Positions 30,430-41,234 are shown, numbered from the stretch's first letter. The stretch: DNA of 64,000 nucleotides from Symbiodinium natans (GCA_905221605.1 CAJNDS010000125.1:734696-798695), one strand, 5' to 3'. Made by a program: numbers and translations. Notes: generated by a model not told the origin, from the letters alone.

Positions 30430-30494
30430 ATGCAGCAGCCAGGAGTGGAGCTTGCTGGGCCCCGTATCCTCAAAGAGGCACGTCCTGGAATGGG
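30430..30494 (+). CDS. Weak exon-like island
   Basis: The frame CSSQEWSLLGPVSSKRHVLE follows CCCTAAA units and precedes heptamer-variant and TTTAGGG units (30492-30620). Unknown product; included because it keeps the standard flanking polarity. Confidence 0.25.
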
Positions 30495-31019
30495 TTTAGG
30501 GTCTAGGGTCTAGGGTCTAGGGTCTAGGGTTTAGGGTTTAGGGTTTAGGGTTTAGGGTTTAGGGTTTAGGGTTTAGGGTTTAGGGTTTAGGGTTTAGGGT
30601 TTAGGGTTTAGGGTTTAGTTTCTGTTCTGTGATCACAAAACCCCGCCGGAGGCCGCTCCCTCCTAAATACACATGAACGTCGTAGGCCAAAGAGGCCTGA
30701 GGAAGTGCTTATAAGCTCTGGTCGCGTCGGACAGGGCGGGTTTAGGGTTTAGGGTTTATAGGGTTTAGGGTTTAGGGTTTAGGGCAAAGGGTTTAAGGTT
30801 TAAGGTTTGGGGTTTAGTGCCCCTTCATTGTACTTCGGCTAGAGTTTAGGGCCTTTGCACTGAACCCTCAACCCTGGAAAGCACCCTAGACACACTATAA
30901 GCCCTATAAGCAATAGAAGGCCTAGAACCCCTGTAAACTCTCTAAACCCTATCAGCCTCCATACACATAACCCAACCTAGGGATTTAACCCCCAAATCAC
31001 TGGGGGGGTCAGCACTTCC

Positions 31020-32130
31020 CGACAAGCTACAGACACCTCTTTCTTGCCAGCGACTAAGGGACCCTGGACGGTGTGTTTACCCTAAGGCTCCAAGGACTCT
31101 TCGTTTCACGGTTGTTGGTCCCAAAGGCCTTATGATAACAGGTGTTTCGGACATGTTGGCGTAAGGGCTTACGTGTAAAGATTAAACCCTCTACTCTAAT
31201 CCCTAAACTGCGGTTCTGGCCCATAGGGGGGAGGGGGCGATCTAAGATTGGATCAACCTCTCCACCCGCCGAAGTGGAAGCGAAGGTAGTACGTACAGGC
31301 CCTAATCCCCCTATTGGGTTCACAGGGTTTCCGTGGCTTGGGGGTCGCTTCCTAAGGAAGGCTGCAAAATTTGAAGCCAGTTCCGCAAGCATGATGTTCT
31401 ACGTCGCAGGGCCCTAAAAGCACTACATTTGGGTTACGGTTAAGGTTGTCTCAATTGACAGGGCGCGCTGGTGCTGAAAGCACCCAGGCGCTCGCCACGA
31501 CTTGTCTAGCCCCACTCTGCCTGTGATCCGCCCTCATCTTGACCTTTGCGGGTTTAGGCTTTCCTTGCTTTCTGATCGTGCTCATGTATATCATTCTTGT
31601 TGACCGTCGCAGGCCATAAACGTTCGGGTGATCCGAAGGCCCTTGAAGGAGGCCCCTTCTGGGAGGCCTCGGGTTTCTGAGGTTTGGTGCCGAAGCGAAC
31701 TTTGGAGGCCTGCAGGATGTCTATGTGTGAAGTTTGGTGATGGGGCTTGGCTGACGCCTTCACCCCTTGGCCTTTGCAAGGGATTCTGGGGGCTGAGACC
31801 CCAGAATCTTGACAAATATTGCGTCATGTCTGCCATTGAAATGGAATTTGAGGAAAGTGCATGAAAGTGCGTGGGGCTGCTACGCCTTGTTTGAAGCCTT
31901 CCAGAGGGGTGCAGGGAGGCCCTTCGAGACCCTTTGAGCGGGAGTTGCGGCCTGGGGTTATGCGCCGGCGACTTCCCAGGTCTCCCGTGCAGCCCATGCA
32001 GGGATCTCTGTATGATTGCAGGAGTAGTTTTCATTCAGAATGTGCGGCTCCCCGTAGCTCAGAAGAACGCGGCACACGTGACTTTCAGAGCAGAATTACA
32101 ACCGTAAACCCCAAACCCTGAACTCTGTTG
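31020..32130. other. Heptamer-free 1.1-kb region without a recognised gene
   Basis: Several overlapping open frames on both strands (31054-31392 minus, 31628-31864 plus, 31861-32121 plus, 31591-32034 minus), none resembling a known protein. The plus frame CCVKFGDG-like stretch and the minus frames are equally plausible. May be a non-autonomous repeat or a cryptic gene; no firm call. Confidence 0.3.
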
Positions 32131-32225
32131 TTGCTGGGATCCACATTGCCCCCCCCATCCTAACCACCTCGCCAACACGATGTAGCCCAAGTAACCTTGA
32201 ACATGGCCTGCACCTTGAACCCAAA

Positions 32226-32358
32226 TACTTGGAGGTTCATGGGTACTTACAACCCCAATTATAAGTCTACTTAAAACCTATTGCGAGGACTTAGCTAGGG
32301 TCTTATAAGTACAGTGCAGTTCTGATTGGGGGTTATAAGTACCCTGAACCTCCAAGTA
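32226..32358. mobile_element. Inverted-repeat element, family B (TACTTGGAGGTTCA)
   Basis: 133 bp with long inverted ends: TACTTGGAGGTTCATGGGTA on the left, and the complement of CCTGAACCTCCAAGTA on the right, continuing into TTATAA-rich DNA. No open frame. Degenerate relatives at 56-157 and 14366-14479. Confidence 0.8.
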
Positions 32359-32588
32359 CATAGCCTCTTAGTATAGTTTGGGTCTGATGCTTGGGCGTTT
32401 CGGGGCGAAACTTGAGGGAGCAGGCTGCTTGCGCAGCTCCAGTTTAGTTTAAGGTTTCGGGCTTCGGGTTGAGGGTTTGTTTAGGGTTTAGCGTATCCCA
32501 CAAAGTGCCCCAAGCCCCAAACTACACCGAGCCCCAAACAGCTCCCAGAGTCGCAGGAGAACTATTTGTTTGTTCTTGGGTCCGCGAG

Positions 32589-32837
32589 GCGAAGGCGACG
32601 CCAGCCGCGCCGCCCGCGCCGGCCGCACCGGCCGGCCCGCCGCCCGCGCCGCCTGTGCCAACGGTACCAGCAGTACCGGCTGTGCCGGCTGTGCCAGCCG
32701 CGCCATCCACGCCGCCATCTGTGCCAGCTGTGCCAGTGCCGCCTGCGCCAGCCGTGAAGAAGAAGGTCCCGCCGGCCAACACGGTAATCTGCCTGGGCGA
32801 GGCCTGCCATTTGTGCTTGTCGTTCGGGGCACCTTAG
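32589..32837 (+). CDS. Pro/Ala/Val-rich low-complexity exon
   Basis: After CGCGAG the frame AKATPAAPPAPAAPAGPPPA, then repeats of VPAVPA, then KKKVPPANTVICLGEACHLC, runs to TAG at 32835. A GC donor at about 32800 (GAG|GCCTGC) is an alternative end. The GCC/GCG repeat is open in several frames; this frame ends in the least repetitive and most protein-like sequence (PPANTVICLGEACH). Likely a disordered linker of a larger protein; partner exons not identified. Confidence 0.5.
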   Translation, partial: AKATPAAPPAPAAPAGPPPAPPVPTVPAVPAVPAVPAAPSTPPSVPAVPVPPAPAVKKKVPPANTVICLGEACHLCLSFGAP

Positions 32838-33350
32838 GCTTCCCTACTTAGAACCCTGTAGGTTAGAGGGTTTAGGGTTTAGGGTTTAGGGTTTAGAGTT
32901 TAGGGTTTAGGGTTTAGGGTTTAGGGTTTAGGGCCCAAGAAACCCGAGGTTCTCGACCCGGAAGCATGCTCGAAAAGCTTCAGTTCACTTCGCTTGGTTG
33001 CTATCCCCCATGTTGCTCGTCCACCTGCTGTAGGTAGGCCCTTGGAATATTATATTATACTTTGTGGTGCTTTACTGTAACTTTACATCTTTTGCCTTTT
33101 TTGGCTTATTGGGTTTCTTAACAAGGCAGCTAAAAATTTAACTTATAGCTACCCTCCTAAGTGCAGCCCAGTATATACCTTCCCTTTTTGGGATTAGGAG
33201 GACAAGACTTAGTACTATTCAACGGCGGGTGGTATTAAAGGCCACCCTGGTTCGTTCACACCTCCACTTAAGCAGTCCAAGCGTTGGATGGCACCAGGAT
33301 CACACAGCCTGTTACGAAACTAAACCCTAATCCCTAAACCAGTAAACCCC

Positions 33351-33474
33351 TACAGGGTGGGGCCCCCTGGTTATAAGTAGAGTTATAGGGGCCCTAAATT
33401 GGGTTATAAGGACCCTAAATTAGGTTATAAGTCCCTTAAATACAGTTAGTATAGTAAGGGGGTCCCACCCTGTA
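33351..33474 (+). mobile_element. MITE-like element, family A, copy 4
   Basis: 124 bp; the right end has one change (GGTCCCACCCTGTA), so the ends no longer match perfectly. Embedded directly between CCCTAAA units. Confidence 0.9.
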
Positions 33475-34110
33475 AACCCTAAACCCAACACCCGGGTTTT
33501 CAGGAGCAAAGAGTAGGCCATGCGGGGCCCCCTCTGGGTCTTGAGGGTCGTTGATTTGGTTTTCGTCTCTCTGCTTTTCCGATGGTTGGAGGGCTTAGGG
33601 TTTACAGGGGTTTTAGGGTATAAAAGCAGCAAGCATAAGGTACCGACCATGTGTTGTGGCTACTACGTGGCTTGCTGAAACCCCAAACCCCAAACCAGAT
33701 TTCTGCCCAGCGAAGAGATTCCCAGTCTGCTCAGAGGGAAGCAAGTTGGGGGGTGTTTAGGGTTTAGGGTTTAGGGTTTAGGGTTTAGGGCTTAGGATTT
33801 GGGGCGAAGGGCTTAGGAATTCGGATTCTGGGAGTAGAAGACCTCAGGGCGAGTCTGGGATTGTAGGATTTAGAGACAAGTTGGCTGCCGTTGTGTGGCT
33901 GGACTCACAGAGGTGGTTTAGGGTTTAGGGTTTAGGGTTTAGGGTTTAGGGTTTAGGGTTTAGGGTTTAGGGTTTAGGGTTTAGGGTTTAGGGTAGACAC
34001 AGCTAGAAGAAGCAGTATGTTAGATGTAGCTGTCTAGTTGACATGCTGCCCACATGAAGCAACATTTCTGAGTATAGGTCTCTCTCAGGGTTTGTTAGCC
34101 TTGAGGGTTC

Positions 34111-34330
34111 ATGTCCTCTCGCTTGGATCGGTTGCTGAAAGCTACAGAGAAGAAGAAGCCGAGCAAAAGAGTCTGTGCAGACTCGACGGTGTTGGTGGAA
34201 GATGTGCAACGTTGCATCAGCACTTTCCTGAGGGGTTTGGGCTCCCGGGACTTGTGGGCTGCTGTGGTTCCCGGGCCGGATGGCTCGCTGGATGGCTCGC
34301 TTTTCTTCGTTTGCTTTGGACCGCGATCAT
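34111..34330 (+). CDS. Exon with possible start codon, unknown protein
   Basis: From ATG 34111 the frame reads MSSRLDRLLKATEKKKPSKR, VCADSTVLVEDVQRCISTFL, RGLGSRDLWAAVVPGPDGSL. A lysine-rich stretch is followed by a possible helix. The sequence runs into the left end of a CCCAGTAGT-type inverted-repeat element at about 34331, which suggests the exon ends at the element boundary. Two other frames are open here but have less protein-like content. Could be a first coding exon; not proven. Confidence 0.45.
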
Positions 34331-34434
34331 GGGACACCCAGTAGTGCCTTTTATGCCCTTTCCTTCTTAGGGAGAGGACCCCTTGTGAACCTAGTTTAAA
34401 AATCATGCACCCTGCTGGTTTCCCAGCCCTACGG

Positions 34435-34520
34435 GTCCATGTACCTATATTATATAGTCTCTACTTGGGCCTTAAGAAGGTTCCCGTATGGTAGTTTTGG
34501 CGCCCAAGTAAATAATGTAC
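34435..34520. mobile_element. Family G inverted-repeat element (CATGTAC...ACTTGGGCC)
   Basis: GTCCATGTACCTATATTATA, then CTACTTGGGCCTTAAG, then GCCCAAGTAAATAATGTAC: two nested inverted matches. Related copy at 45207-45304, partial at 13660-13725, and an array-interrupted copy at 60665-60860. Confidence 0.65.
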
Positions 34521-34718
34521 AGCTGCACTGACCCTTTTGCCTGGTTGCCGGCCTGCATCCGAAACCCTAAACCCTAAACCCCAAACCCCAAACCCCAAAC
34601 CCCAAACCCCAAACCCTAAACCCTAAACCCTAAACCCTGCACCCTGCACCCTAAACCCTAACCCTAAACCCTAAACCCTAAGCCCTTGTCTGGCAGACTC
34701 ACTGAGCCTCTCCTGCAG

Positions 34719-34792
34719 GTTCCAGCAGAGTGGACAGCTGAAGACCTCAAGGTCTTTCACGACTCCCTGGATATCGAGCACTTGGTGGGGGT
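34719..34792 (+). CDS. RRM-like exon fragment (beta1/alpha1)
   Basis: After CTGCAG the frame VPAEWTAEDLKVFHDSLDIE then HLVGV resembles the start of an RNA-recognition motif, where a short strand is followed by T.EDL..F. CCCTAAA units flank both sides. Together with islands at 28306, 36465 and 37679 it may belong to an RNA-binding protein gene; linkage not shown. Confidence 0.45.
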
Positions 34793-35383
34793 GGCTTAGA
34801 CCGAACTTAAGCCCTAAACCCTAAACCCTAAACCCTAAACCCTAAACCCTAAACCCTAAACCCTAAACCCTAAACCCTAAGCCCTAAGCCCTAAGCCCTA
34901 AGCCCTAAGCCCTAAGCCCTAAACCCTAAACCCTAAACCCTACACCCCAACCTGGCTTGGAGGTTTCTCGGGTTGTAGAGTGTAGAGGTTTAGGCATGTT
35001 CAAGGAGTACTCTAAGCTTTCTCAGAGGTTTTGGAATTCTACAGGAGTTGGGCCAAGAGAGAGCGCGAATGCTCGCTAAACTTCCCAAACCAGCAATACA
35101 TCATGGAATCCTCACCTACCTAAACAACATGAGGGTTTAGTGATTGGGCGGGGTAGGCGGAGCAGGGGGGGCAGGGGCGAGGAGGACTGCGCGCTCTAGC
35201 AACCTCCAAACAAGGAATGCTTCTAGCGTAAGCTCGCCGAGCAAACGTAAAACTCTAAACCCTAAACCCCTAGACCCTACACCCTTGACCCCTAAACTGC
35301 CCTAAACCCTCACCCCTCCCCTAAACCCTAAACCCTAAACCCTAAACCCTAAACCCTAAACCCTAAACTACCTCCAAACCCTT

Positions 35384-35463
35384 GAAGCCGCCGGATGCTC
35401 CCAAAAGGTCCGAATCTTGCCCTCGAAGGATGGCGGTGGGGCAGCCCAAGAGTGGGTTTTGTA
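35384..35463 (+). CDS. Exon-like island, possibly RRM beta2/beta3
   Basis: The frame LEAAGCSQKVRILPSKDGGG then AAQEWVL is open between CCCTAAA (35322-35370) and TTTAGGG (35466-35565). The spacing of KVRIL and EWVL would suit strands 2 and 3 of an RRM, but this is weak. Confidence 0.4.
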
Positions 35464-36307
35464 AGGTTTAGGGTTTAGGGTTTAGGGGTTTAGGGTTTAG
35501 GGTTTAGGGTTTAGGGTTTAGGGTTTAGGGTTTAGGGTTTAGGGTTTAGGGTTTAGGGTTTAGGTTTGAAAGGCTTAGGGTTCAGGATTTCAGTTCTGCC
35601 TACAATCGCCTTCTTCCTGGCCAAGTCATTTCACCTTTGTAAGATCCAAGAAAGTATCCTCAAGCAGATTGAGAGGGTATAGGTCTACGTGAACCTTCAG
35701 AATAAGGGAGGTCAAGAATTGCGGGAGTCATTCGGGGACCATCACCCTAAACCCTCAAGCCTCAACCCTCAACCCTCAACCCTAAACCCTAAACCCTACT
35801 CATGCATTTGCAGCCTCCTTTGGCCCTCATATTGTGAGCGTTCCTTCCGGGGGAACCTGGACAAACGCCCCCCTAAAACAGGGAACCTCCCCTTCCTCCC
35901 CTTTCCCCCCCCCCCCCCCCCCCTCCAAAAAAAGCAAAAAAGTAAAGAAGCTAAACCCTAAGCCCTAAGCCCTAAGCCCTAAGCCCTAAACCCTAAACCC
36001 TAAACCCTAAACCCTAAACCTAAACCCTAAACCCTAAACCCTAAACCCTCAACAACGAAGGATGCCCTGGCCTTGAACGCCCTACCCTCCTGCGTCCCTG
36101 AACCCTTGGGGGGTTGGCTAAAAACCTTTCCCGCAGGGCCGGGTCTATGCACCTCGGCAGTAAGTAGGAAGTACTTGACTTGAAAGCTCATGGTATTCCC
36201 TACTGAGCTACCTTGGCTTCTTGGGGTTTATGAAAATGAGGGACCCCTACTATGGACACCCCAAATAGTAACATTCCACTATAAGAAGGACCCCAATAGG
36301 GTACCCC

Positions 36308-36431
36308 TACAGGGTGGGGCCCCCTTACTATACTAACTGTAGTTAAGGGACTTGTAACCTAACTTAGGGTCCTTATAACCCAATTTAGGGCCCTTATAAC
36401 TCTACTTATAACTAGAGGGCCCCACCCTGTA
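36308..36431 (-). mobile_element. MITE-like element, family A, copy 5
   Basis: 124 bp, reverse orientation. With copy 6 it flanks an RRM-like exon island, giving two inverted copies 110 bp apart. Confidence 0.9.
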
Positions 36432-36470
36432 ATTTCGGAAACCGCCATGTTGCGAATACTCTTGCTTCCC

Positions 36471-36536
36471 TCAGCACTGCCAGGGTGGACCTGCGAAGCC
36501 ATGCTGCAGTATATGCACCTGGGCGAAAGCATTGCA
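36471..36536 (+). CDS. RRM-like exon between two inverted MITE-like copies
   Basis: After CCCTCAG the frame ALPGWTCEAMLQYMHLGESI then AG resembles an RRM strand 1-helix 1 (LP.WT.E.L..Y). The whole island (36432-36541) is sandwiched between two copies of the TACAGGGTGGGGCC element in opposite orientation. Confidence 0.45.
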
Positions 36537-36541
36537 GGGTT

Positions 36542-36664
36542 TACAGGGTGGGGCCCCCTAGTTATAAGTAGAGTTATAAGGGCCCTAAATTGGGTTATAA
36601 GGACCTAAGTTAGGTTATAAGTCCCTTGACTACAGTTAGTATAGTAAGGGGGCCCCACCCTGTA
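36542..36664 (+). mobile_element. MITE-like element, family A, copy 6
   Basis: 123 bp; one C is missing in the internal GGACCCTAAG. It follows the RRM-like exon directly, so it lies at the start of an intron. Confidence 0.9.
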
Positions 36665-37544
36665 GGTGGTTGCGGATTTCCTTGGTCCTTGGGATTGTTG
36701 ACACCCCCCCCCCCCCCCCCCCCCCAGCACTCTCTGGCATAGTAAGACTTGGGCACCTCCTTTAAAGGCTTCTGATGTATGGGCCCATAACGCGTATAGG
36801 GTATAAAAGGGGTCTATAAGGGGTACCCCTAAACCCTAAACCCTAAACCCTAAACCCCTTTTTACGGGCCGGATGCATCTCAAGCTCGGGCTGGTTGCAC
36901 CTGGGGATTAAGCATTGGGGCAGCCCCACTGGAGGCGAAGATTCCGAAAACCCTAAGCTGTTTTCGGGGTTCCTACATATTAGAAAAACACAGTTACTAA
37001 AGATTAGAGCATGTTGGGGGTACATTAAGCGGCACCCCCCCTCCCCCCCCCCCAATTTTGGGAAATGCCCATACAAGGGGACCCCATATTCGGGAGCTTG
37101 AAGGCCCCCCATTTATGGAATCCTCTTGTGGTGTCCAATACGCAGGGTAGCTGTAGGTATGTGATATAGCAGGGCCACCATGTACTCACCAATGAGGATG
37201 ATGCTAAAGATGAGAGTTTTTAAGCACGCTTGAACCCTGTCAAGCCGACAGTCTTCACCCTACCCAGAAGGTTCAAGGGGCTTGGGGTTTATAGTTTGGG
37301 GAGTTGGGGGGGGAGAAGGATTCTCAACACCTCAAAATCTCACCCACAACCCCAGATTCTACAGCCTCAGCCCCAGCGCGTCTAAGTTCGACTGCAGAGC
37401 TCGAGCTGTTGCTTAACAAATATCTAAGATTAGTTCTATGGGCCCTTTTTATGGTCCCTTACCTCCTTTAAAGGGTTCTGAATTATGGGCCCTTGGGTTG
37501 TGCAGGGATAGTAAGGGGTATACAAGGGGTCCCCCTTCAAGAGC

Positions 37545-37678
37545 CCAAAATTGCTGTTTCACAAGATATAACCCCAATATATACCTTGTATAGCCCCTAC
37601 ATACCTAAGTAGCCCCTAGATAAACCCTAAATAACCCTAAGGTCCCTTACAAGGGTCCCTCCTTTAGTCCCTTGAAAG
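37545..37678. mobile_element. Family D element ending at an acceptor
   Basis: The interior CCTTGTATAGCCCCTACATA is the complement of the 25.2-kb copy. The right end CCTTTAGTCCCTTGAAAG is followed by an exon-like frame, as at 8270. Confidence 0.55.
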
Positions 37679-37722
37679 GAACGCTGCCGACGCAAACCAC
37701 GCGTTGGCCAGGTGGGACCCTT
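37679..37722 (+). CDS. Short exon after CCTTGAAAG acceptor
   Basis: The acceptor CCTTGAAAG|GAAC is nearly identical to the one used by the DVFISHAW exon at 8271 (CCTTGAAAG|GAG). The frame NAADANHALARWDP follows, like a short RRM helix 2. The upstream sequence is an inverted-repeat element sharing its right end with intron 8124-8270. Confidence 0.4.
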
Positions 37723-37949
37723 GAGATTGGATCGTGAGGTCTTCTGGGGGTTCCACATTAGACACCCGAAACCCCATTCCGTTCTTAACCTGAGGTGCTC
37801 TTATTATCATATGTTTGCTGGGCTACCAAGTAGTACAGTGTTGGGCACTGACTTCTGCTTCAGGGTTTTCATGTTAGGTCTCGAAGTTATTGCCTAAGCG
37901 AACTCCCTAAACTCTCATGGATGCACCCTCACAGCCAAACCATTATACG

Positions 37950-38460
37950 CCAGATCCCCCTACATAAGTTCCAAGCCCCCCGTAAACCCCTCTGGATATA
38001 AGCCCCCCCCACACCCCAAGTCCTTCATCCTTGCCTAAACCCCTACTACAACGCTCCAAACCCGAAATCCGTAACCACAACCAAAGATCAAAACCCTAAG
38101 CCCTATAGACCCGGTCAACCCCTAAACCCCAAGCCCCAAGCCCCAAGCCCCAAACCCCCAGCCCCAAACCCCAAGCCCCAAACCCAAAACCCCAGCCCAG
38201 ACCCCAAACCCCAAACAAAGCCCAAACCCCAAACCCCAAACCCCAAACCCCAAACCCTAAACCCATCTAAACCCTAAACCCTAAACCCCAAACCCCAAAC
38301 CCCAAAGCCCAAAGCCCAAAGCCCAAACCCCAAACCCCAAACCCCAAACCCCAAAACCCCAAACCCCGAACCCCACCCAAAGCCCAAACCCCAAACCCCA
38401 AACCCTCAACCCTAAACCCTAAACCCTAAACCTTATAAACCCTAAACCCCAAAGCCCAAC
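37950..38460. repeat. CCCCAAA/CCCAAAG-type degenerate heptamer region
   Basis: About 500 bp of units such as CCCCAAA, CCCAAAG and CCCAAGC with few standard units: strongly drifted telomere-like DNA. No exon seen. Confidence 0.85.
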
Positions 38461-39022
38461 CCGACGCCCAGCCTGATGGGCCGTGTCGTTTTGACACGCT
38501 CCGGCGCACGCAGGCACGGCAGAGCCAAAGGGAGGGTGGAGAGGGTTGAGGGTTCAGGCTTTTTAGGGTTTAGGATTTAGGGTTAAGGGTTTAGGGTTTA
38601 GGGTGTAGGGTTTAGGGTTTACGGGGGGTTTTAGGGTTTGAGGGTTTTAGAGCTCAGGGCTCGAGGGAGTAGGGTTCAGCGTTTAGGTTGCAGATGCGGC
38701 TTCAGGTGGAGGGTTTAGGCGACGTTTAGGGTGTTTAGGGCTTTTAGGGAGTTTAGTGTTTTTTGGGTTTTTAGTTTTTTTTCAGGGCTTTTAGGGTTTT
38801 TAGGGTTTTTAGGGTTTCAGGTTCAGGGTTTAGGGCTTATGCTGCTGTATGGGCTCACAGTGTTCTTGGCTGACGCTCCTCGTGTGCATTTGCTGCGTTC
38901 GCCGTTTACTTGTCTTGCTGAAAATGGGCATGCGCTCGTGCTTCGTTGACGGTGCCAACGTAGCAAAAGGCAGAAGGCTCTAAATCCCAAACCCCACATT
39001 TTTGAACCTTTTGGCCTCAACG

Positions 39023-39290
39023 CTAAACCCTAAACCCTAAACCCTAAACCCTAAACCCTAAACCCTAAACCCTAAACCCTAAACCCTAAACCCTAAACCC
39101 TAAACCCTAAACCCTAAACCCTAAACCCTAAACCCTAAACCCTAAACCCTAAACCCTAAAGCCTACACCCTAAACCCTAAACCCTAAACCCTAAACCCTA
39201 AACCCTAAACCCTAAACCCTAAACCCTAAACCCTAAACCCTAAACCCTAAACCCTAAACCCTAAACCCTAAACCCTAAACCCTAAACCCT
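39023..39290. repeat. Longest CCCTAAA array in the window
   Basis: About 38 units over 268 bp with one short interruption (GCCTACACC near 39160). It is internal, with unique DNA on both sides. Confidence 0.98.
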
Positions 39291-39304
39291 CATCTCCTTT
39301 TGAG

Positions 39305-39389
39305 GCACCTCACAGCCAGCCTTGCCAGCCCCTCCATGGACGCGGATCCGAACCTCGCTCTGAAGAAGCCGCCAGCCTTTACTTGCGGT
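39305..39389 (+). CDS. Exon-like island
   Basis: After TTTTGAG the frame HLTASLASPSMDADPNLALK then KPPAFTC is open between the longest CCCTAAA array of the window and a TTTAGGG/TTTAGGGG block. Product unknown. Confidence 0.4.
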
Positions 39390-39436
39390 GTTGGGGGTTA
39401 GGGGTTAGGGTTTAGGGTTTAGGGTTAGGGTTTAGG

Positions 39437-39657
39437 GTTTAGGGGTTTAGGGGTTTAGGGGTTTAGGGGTTTAGGGGTTTAGGGGTTTAGGGGTTTAGGG
39501 ATTTAGGGGTTTTGGGGTTTAGGGGTTTAGGGGTTTAGGGGCTTAGGGGTTAATGGGGTTTAGGGGTTTAGGGTTTAGGGGTTAAGGGGGTTTAGGGGTG
39601 TAGGGGTTTAGGGGTTTAGGGATTTAGGGGTTTAGGGGTTTAGGGGTTTAGGGGTTT
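39437..39657. repeat. TTTAGGGG octamer array
   Basis: Over 20 units of the 8-base GTTTAGGG plus one extra G, replacing the heptamer. A matching octamer block lies at 40680-40876 in the same orientation, with a 74-bp minisatellite region between them. Confidence 0.95.
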
Positions 39658-39789
39658 AATGTTAACGTCGCTTTAATAAACCCCCCCCCCCCCCCTTGTT
39701 TTGGTCCCCGGGGTTTGGACGGGTCAAAAAAAAGAGACGGTGTCAATAATGAGGATTCTGGGGTCTGGGGTCTGCGGTCTGGGGGTCTA

Positions 39790-40197
39790 AAGGTTTTAAG
39801 TAAGGAAACCTGGCTTTGAGATCTCTGGCGGCTTCCTGAATTCCAGGACCCGAAGGATGAAGTCTTAAGCTTCAGGGATTCTTGCCTTGAGGCTTGGACC
39901 AGGACCCGAAGCCTGAAGTCTTGAGCTTAGGGGTTCTTGTCTTGAGACTTAAAGGCAGCCATTTAAACTTGAGGCTTCCTTGGTTCCCCCCCCCCTCGCC
40001 GAAATTATTATTGCCACCCATTTACTATTGTCATTTTGGAGGCCCATAAGGGGCACCCTTTCCGGACTTGTTTTCGAGCCCCGGCGGATAAGGATTTTAG
40101 TAAAGAAACCTTGCTTTCAGACCTCTGGCGGTTTTCCTGAATTCCAAGACCCGAAGGCTGAAGTCTTCAGCTTCAGGGACTCTTATCTGAAGCCTTA
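39790..40197. repeat. Duplicated ~110-bp segment
   Basis: The stretch with GAAACCTGGCTTTGAGATC, TCTGGCGG and TTCCTGAATTCCAGGACCCG at 39795-39895 recurs with changes at 40090-40197; a third partial copy is near 39900-39955. Confidence 0.85.
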
Positions 40198-40419
40198 GAG
40201 GAACACCTGCTCCTCTGAAGAAAGAGGCCTGAAGCAGCAGTTTCTCGCAGCTCTGGAGCTGCAGCAATCCCAAGAGGCACCTGCTTCTCTGAAGAAACAG
40301 GCCTGAAGCAGCAGTTTCTCGCAGCTCTGGAGCTGCAGCAATCTCAAGAGGCACCTGCTTCTCTGAAGAAACAGGCCTGAAGCAGCAGTTTCTCGCAGTT
40401 CTGGAGCTGCAGCAATCTC
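40198..40419. repeat. Three tandem copies of a 74-bp unit
   Basis: Units start at about 40198, 40272 and 40346 and read AGGCACCTGCTTCTCTGAAG, AGGCCTGAAGCAGCAG, CTCGCAGCTCTGGAGCTGC. Units 2 and 3 are nearly identical. Minus-strand frames through the repeat are open but repetitive. Confidence 0.95.
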
Positions 40420-40679
40420 ACAAGACAAGCAATCTCAAACGAGATCTGCTTCTCTAGAGTCTCGGAGCTCGAAAAGTATTCTCTGCAAGTAAAATTTCGG
40501 ATTCCTGGCCGGCCAAATATTACTGTTGTCACCCCATTATTATTTTCACCGGACCCCCCTATATGGACTTGTTTACACACATCGGCCCGAAAACCTCCCG
40601 TAATGGAAAGTAGTCTTCGGCTGAGCCCCTCTGGCCCGGCGAATATTACAGTTGCCACCCCATTTATAGATGTGAGGTT

Positions 40680-40876
40680 AACATTAGGGGTTTGGAGGTT
40701 TAGGGGTGTAGGGGTTTGGGGGTTTAGGGGTTTAGGGGTTTAGGGGTTTAGGGGTGTAGGGGTTTAGGGGTTTAGGGGGTTTAGGGAGTTTAGGGATTTA
40801 GGGGTTTAGGGGTTTAGGGGTTTAGGAGTTTAGGGGTTTAGGGGTTTAGGGGTTTAGGGGTTTAGGGGTTTAGGGC
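40680..40876. repeat. TTTAGGGG octamer array, second block
   Basis: Over 20 octamer units. Preceded by GTTAACATTAGGGG, while the first block ends in TTTAATGTTAAC, so the inner edges of the two blocks are partly inverted. Confidence 0.95.
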
Positions 40877-40974
40877 TTAGGAGGCTCAGGGTTCAAGAGC
40901 TTGACTTCAGGTTTTCAAGCGCTACTTGAATCGAAGGTTCATGTGCCGTTCCGTTTGGGGTCAGAAGAAAGGTT

Positions 40975-41085
40975 CCCAGAGGGTCCATTTGTATTACTAT
41001 TATGGAATTAGGTACCCCAACACCATGCTAAACAGGGTTTTGGGGTACCTAATTCCATAATAGTACTACAAATGGACCCTCTGGG
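40975..41085. repeat. Long near-perfect hairpin (about 46-bp arms)
   Basis: CCCAGAGGGTCCATTTGTAT continuing to GGAATTAGGTACCCCAA is inverted as TTGGGGTACCTAATTCC to AAATGGACCCTCTGGG, with a ~17-base loop. Could be a single-copy palindromic element; no other copy noticed. Confidence 0.93.
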
Positions 41086-41234
41086 GTTGGTATGGCTGTG
41101 GCTGGTTTACGAGAGATACCTGCCTATTAAGCCTTCTTACCAATTGTCACGAGCGATTCTTTTTTTTCTGCAGACTTGTAAGTAGGGTTTAGGGTTTGGG
41201 GCCAAGGGAGCTTAACGTAGGGTTTTACATGCCC

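Noticed and set aside
32488-32832. Minus-strand Gly- or Arg-rich frames
   Set aside because: They are complement reads of the GCC/CCG repeat in the Pro/Ala exon.
36172-36222. tRNA gene on the minus strand (GGTAGCTCAGTAGG)
   Set aside because: The sequence is better explained as the end of a CTTGGTAGCCCAG-family element; no anticodon or T arm.
39023-39290. A true chromosome end
   Set aside because: Arrays are short, occur in both orientations throughout, and are flanked by unique DNA and exons on both sides, so they are interstitial.
40097-40658. Minus-strand repeat protein from the 74-bp units (LLLQLQSCEKLLLQASFF)
   Set aside because: 74 is not a multiple of 3, so the frame shifts between units and the three open frames just reflect the lack of stops.
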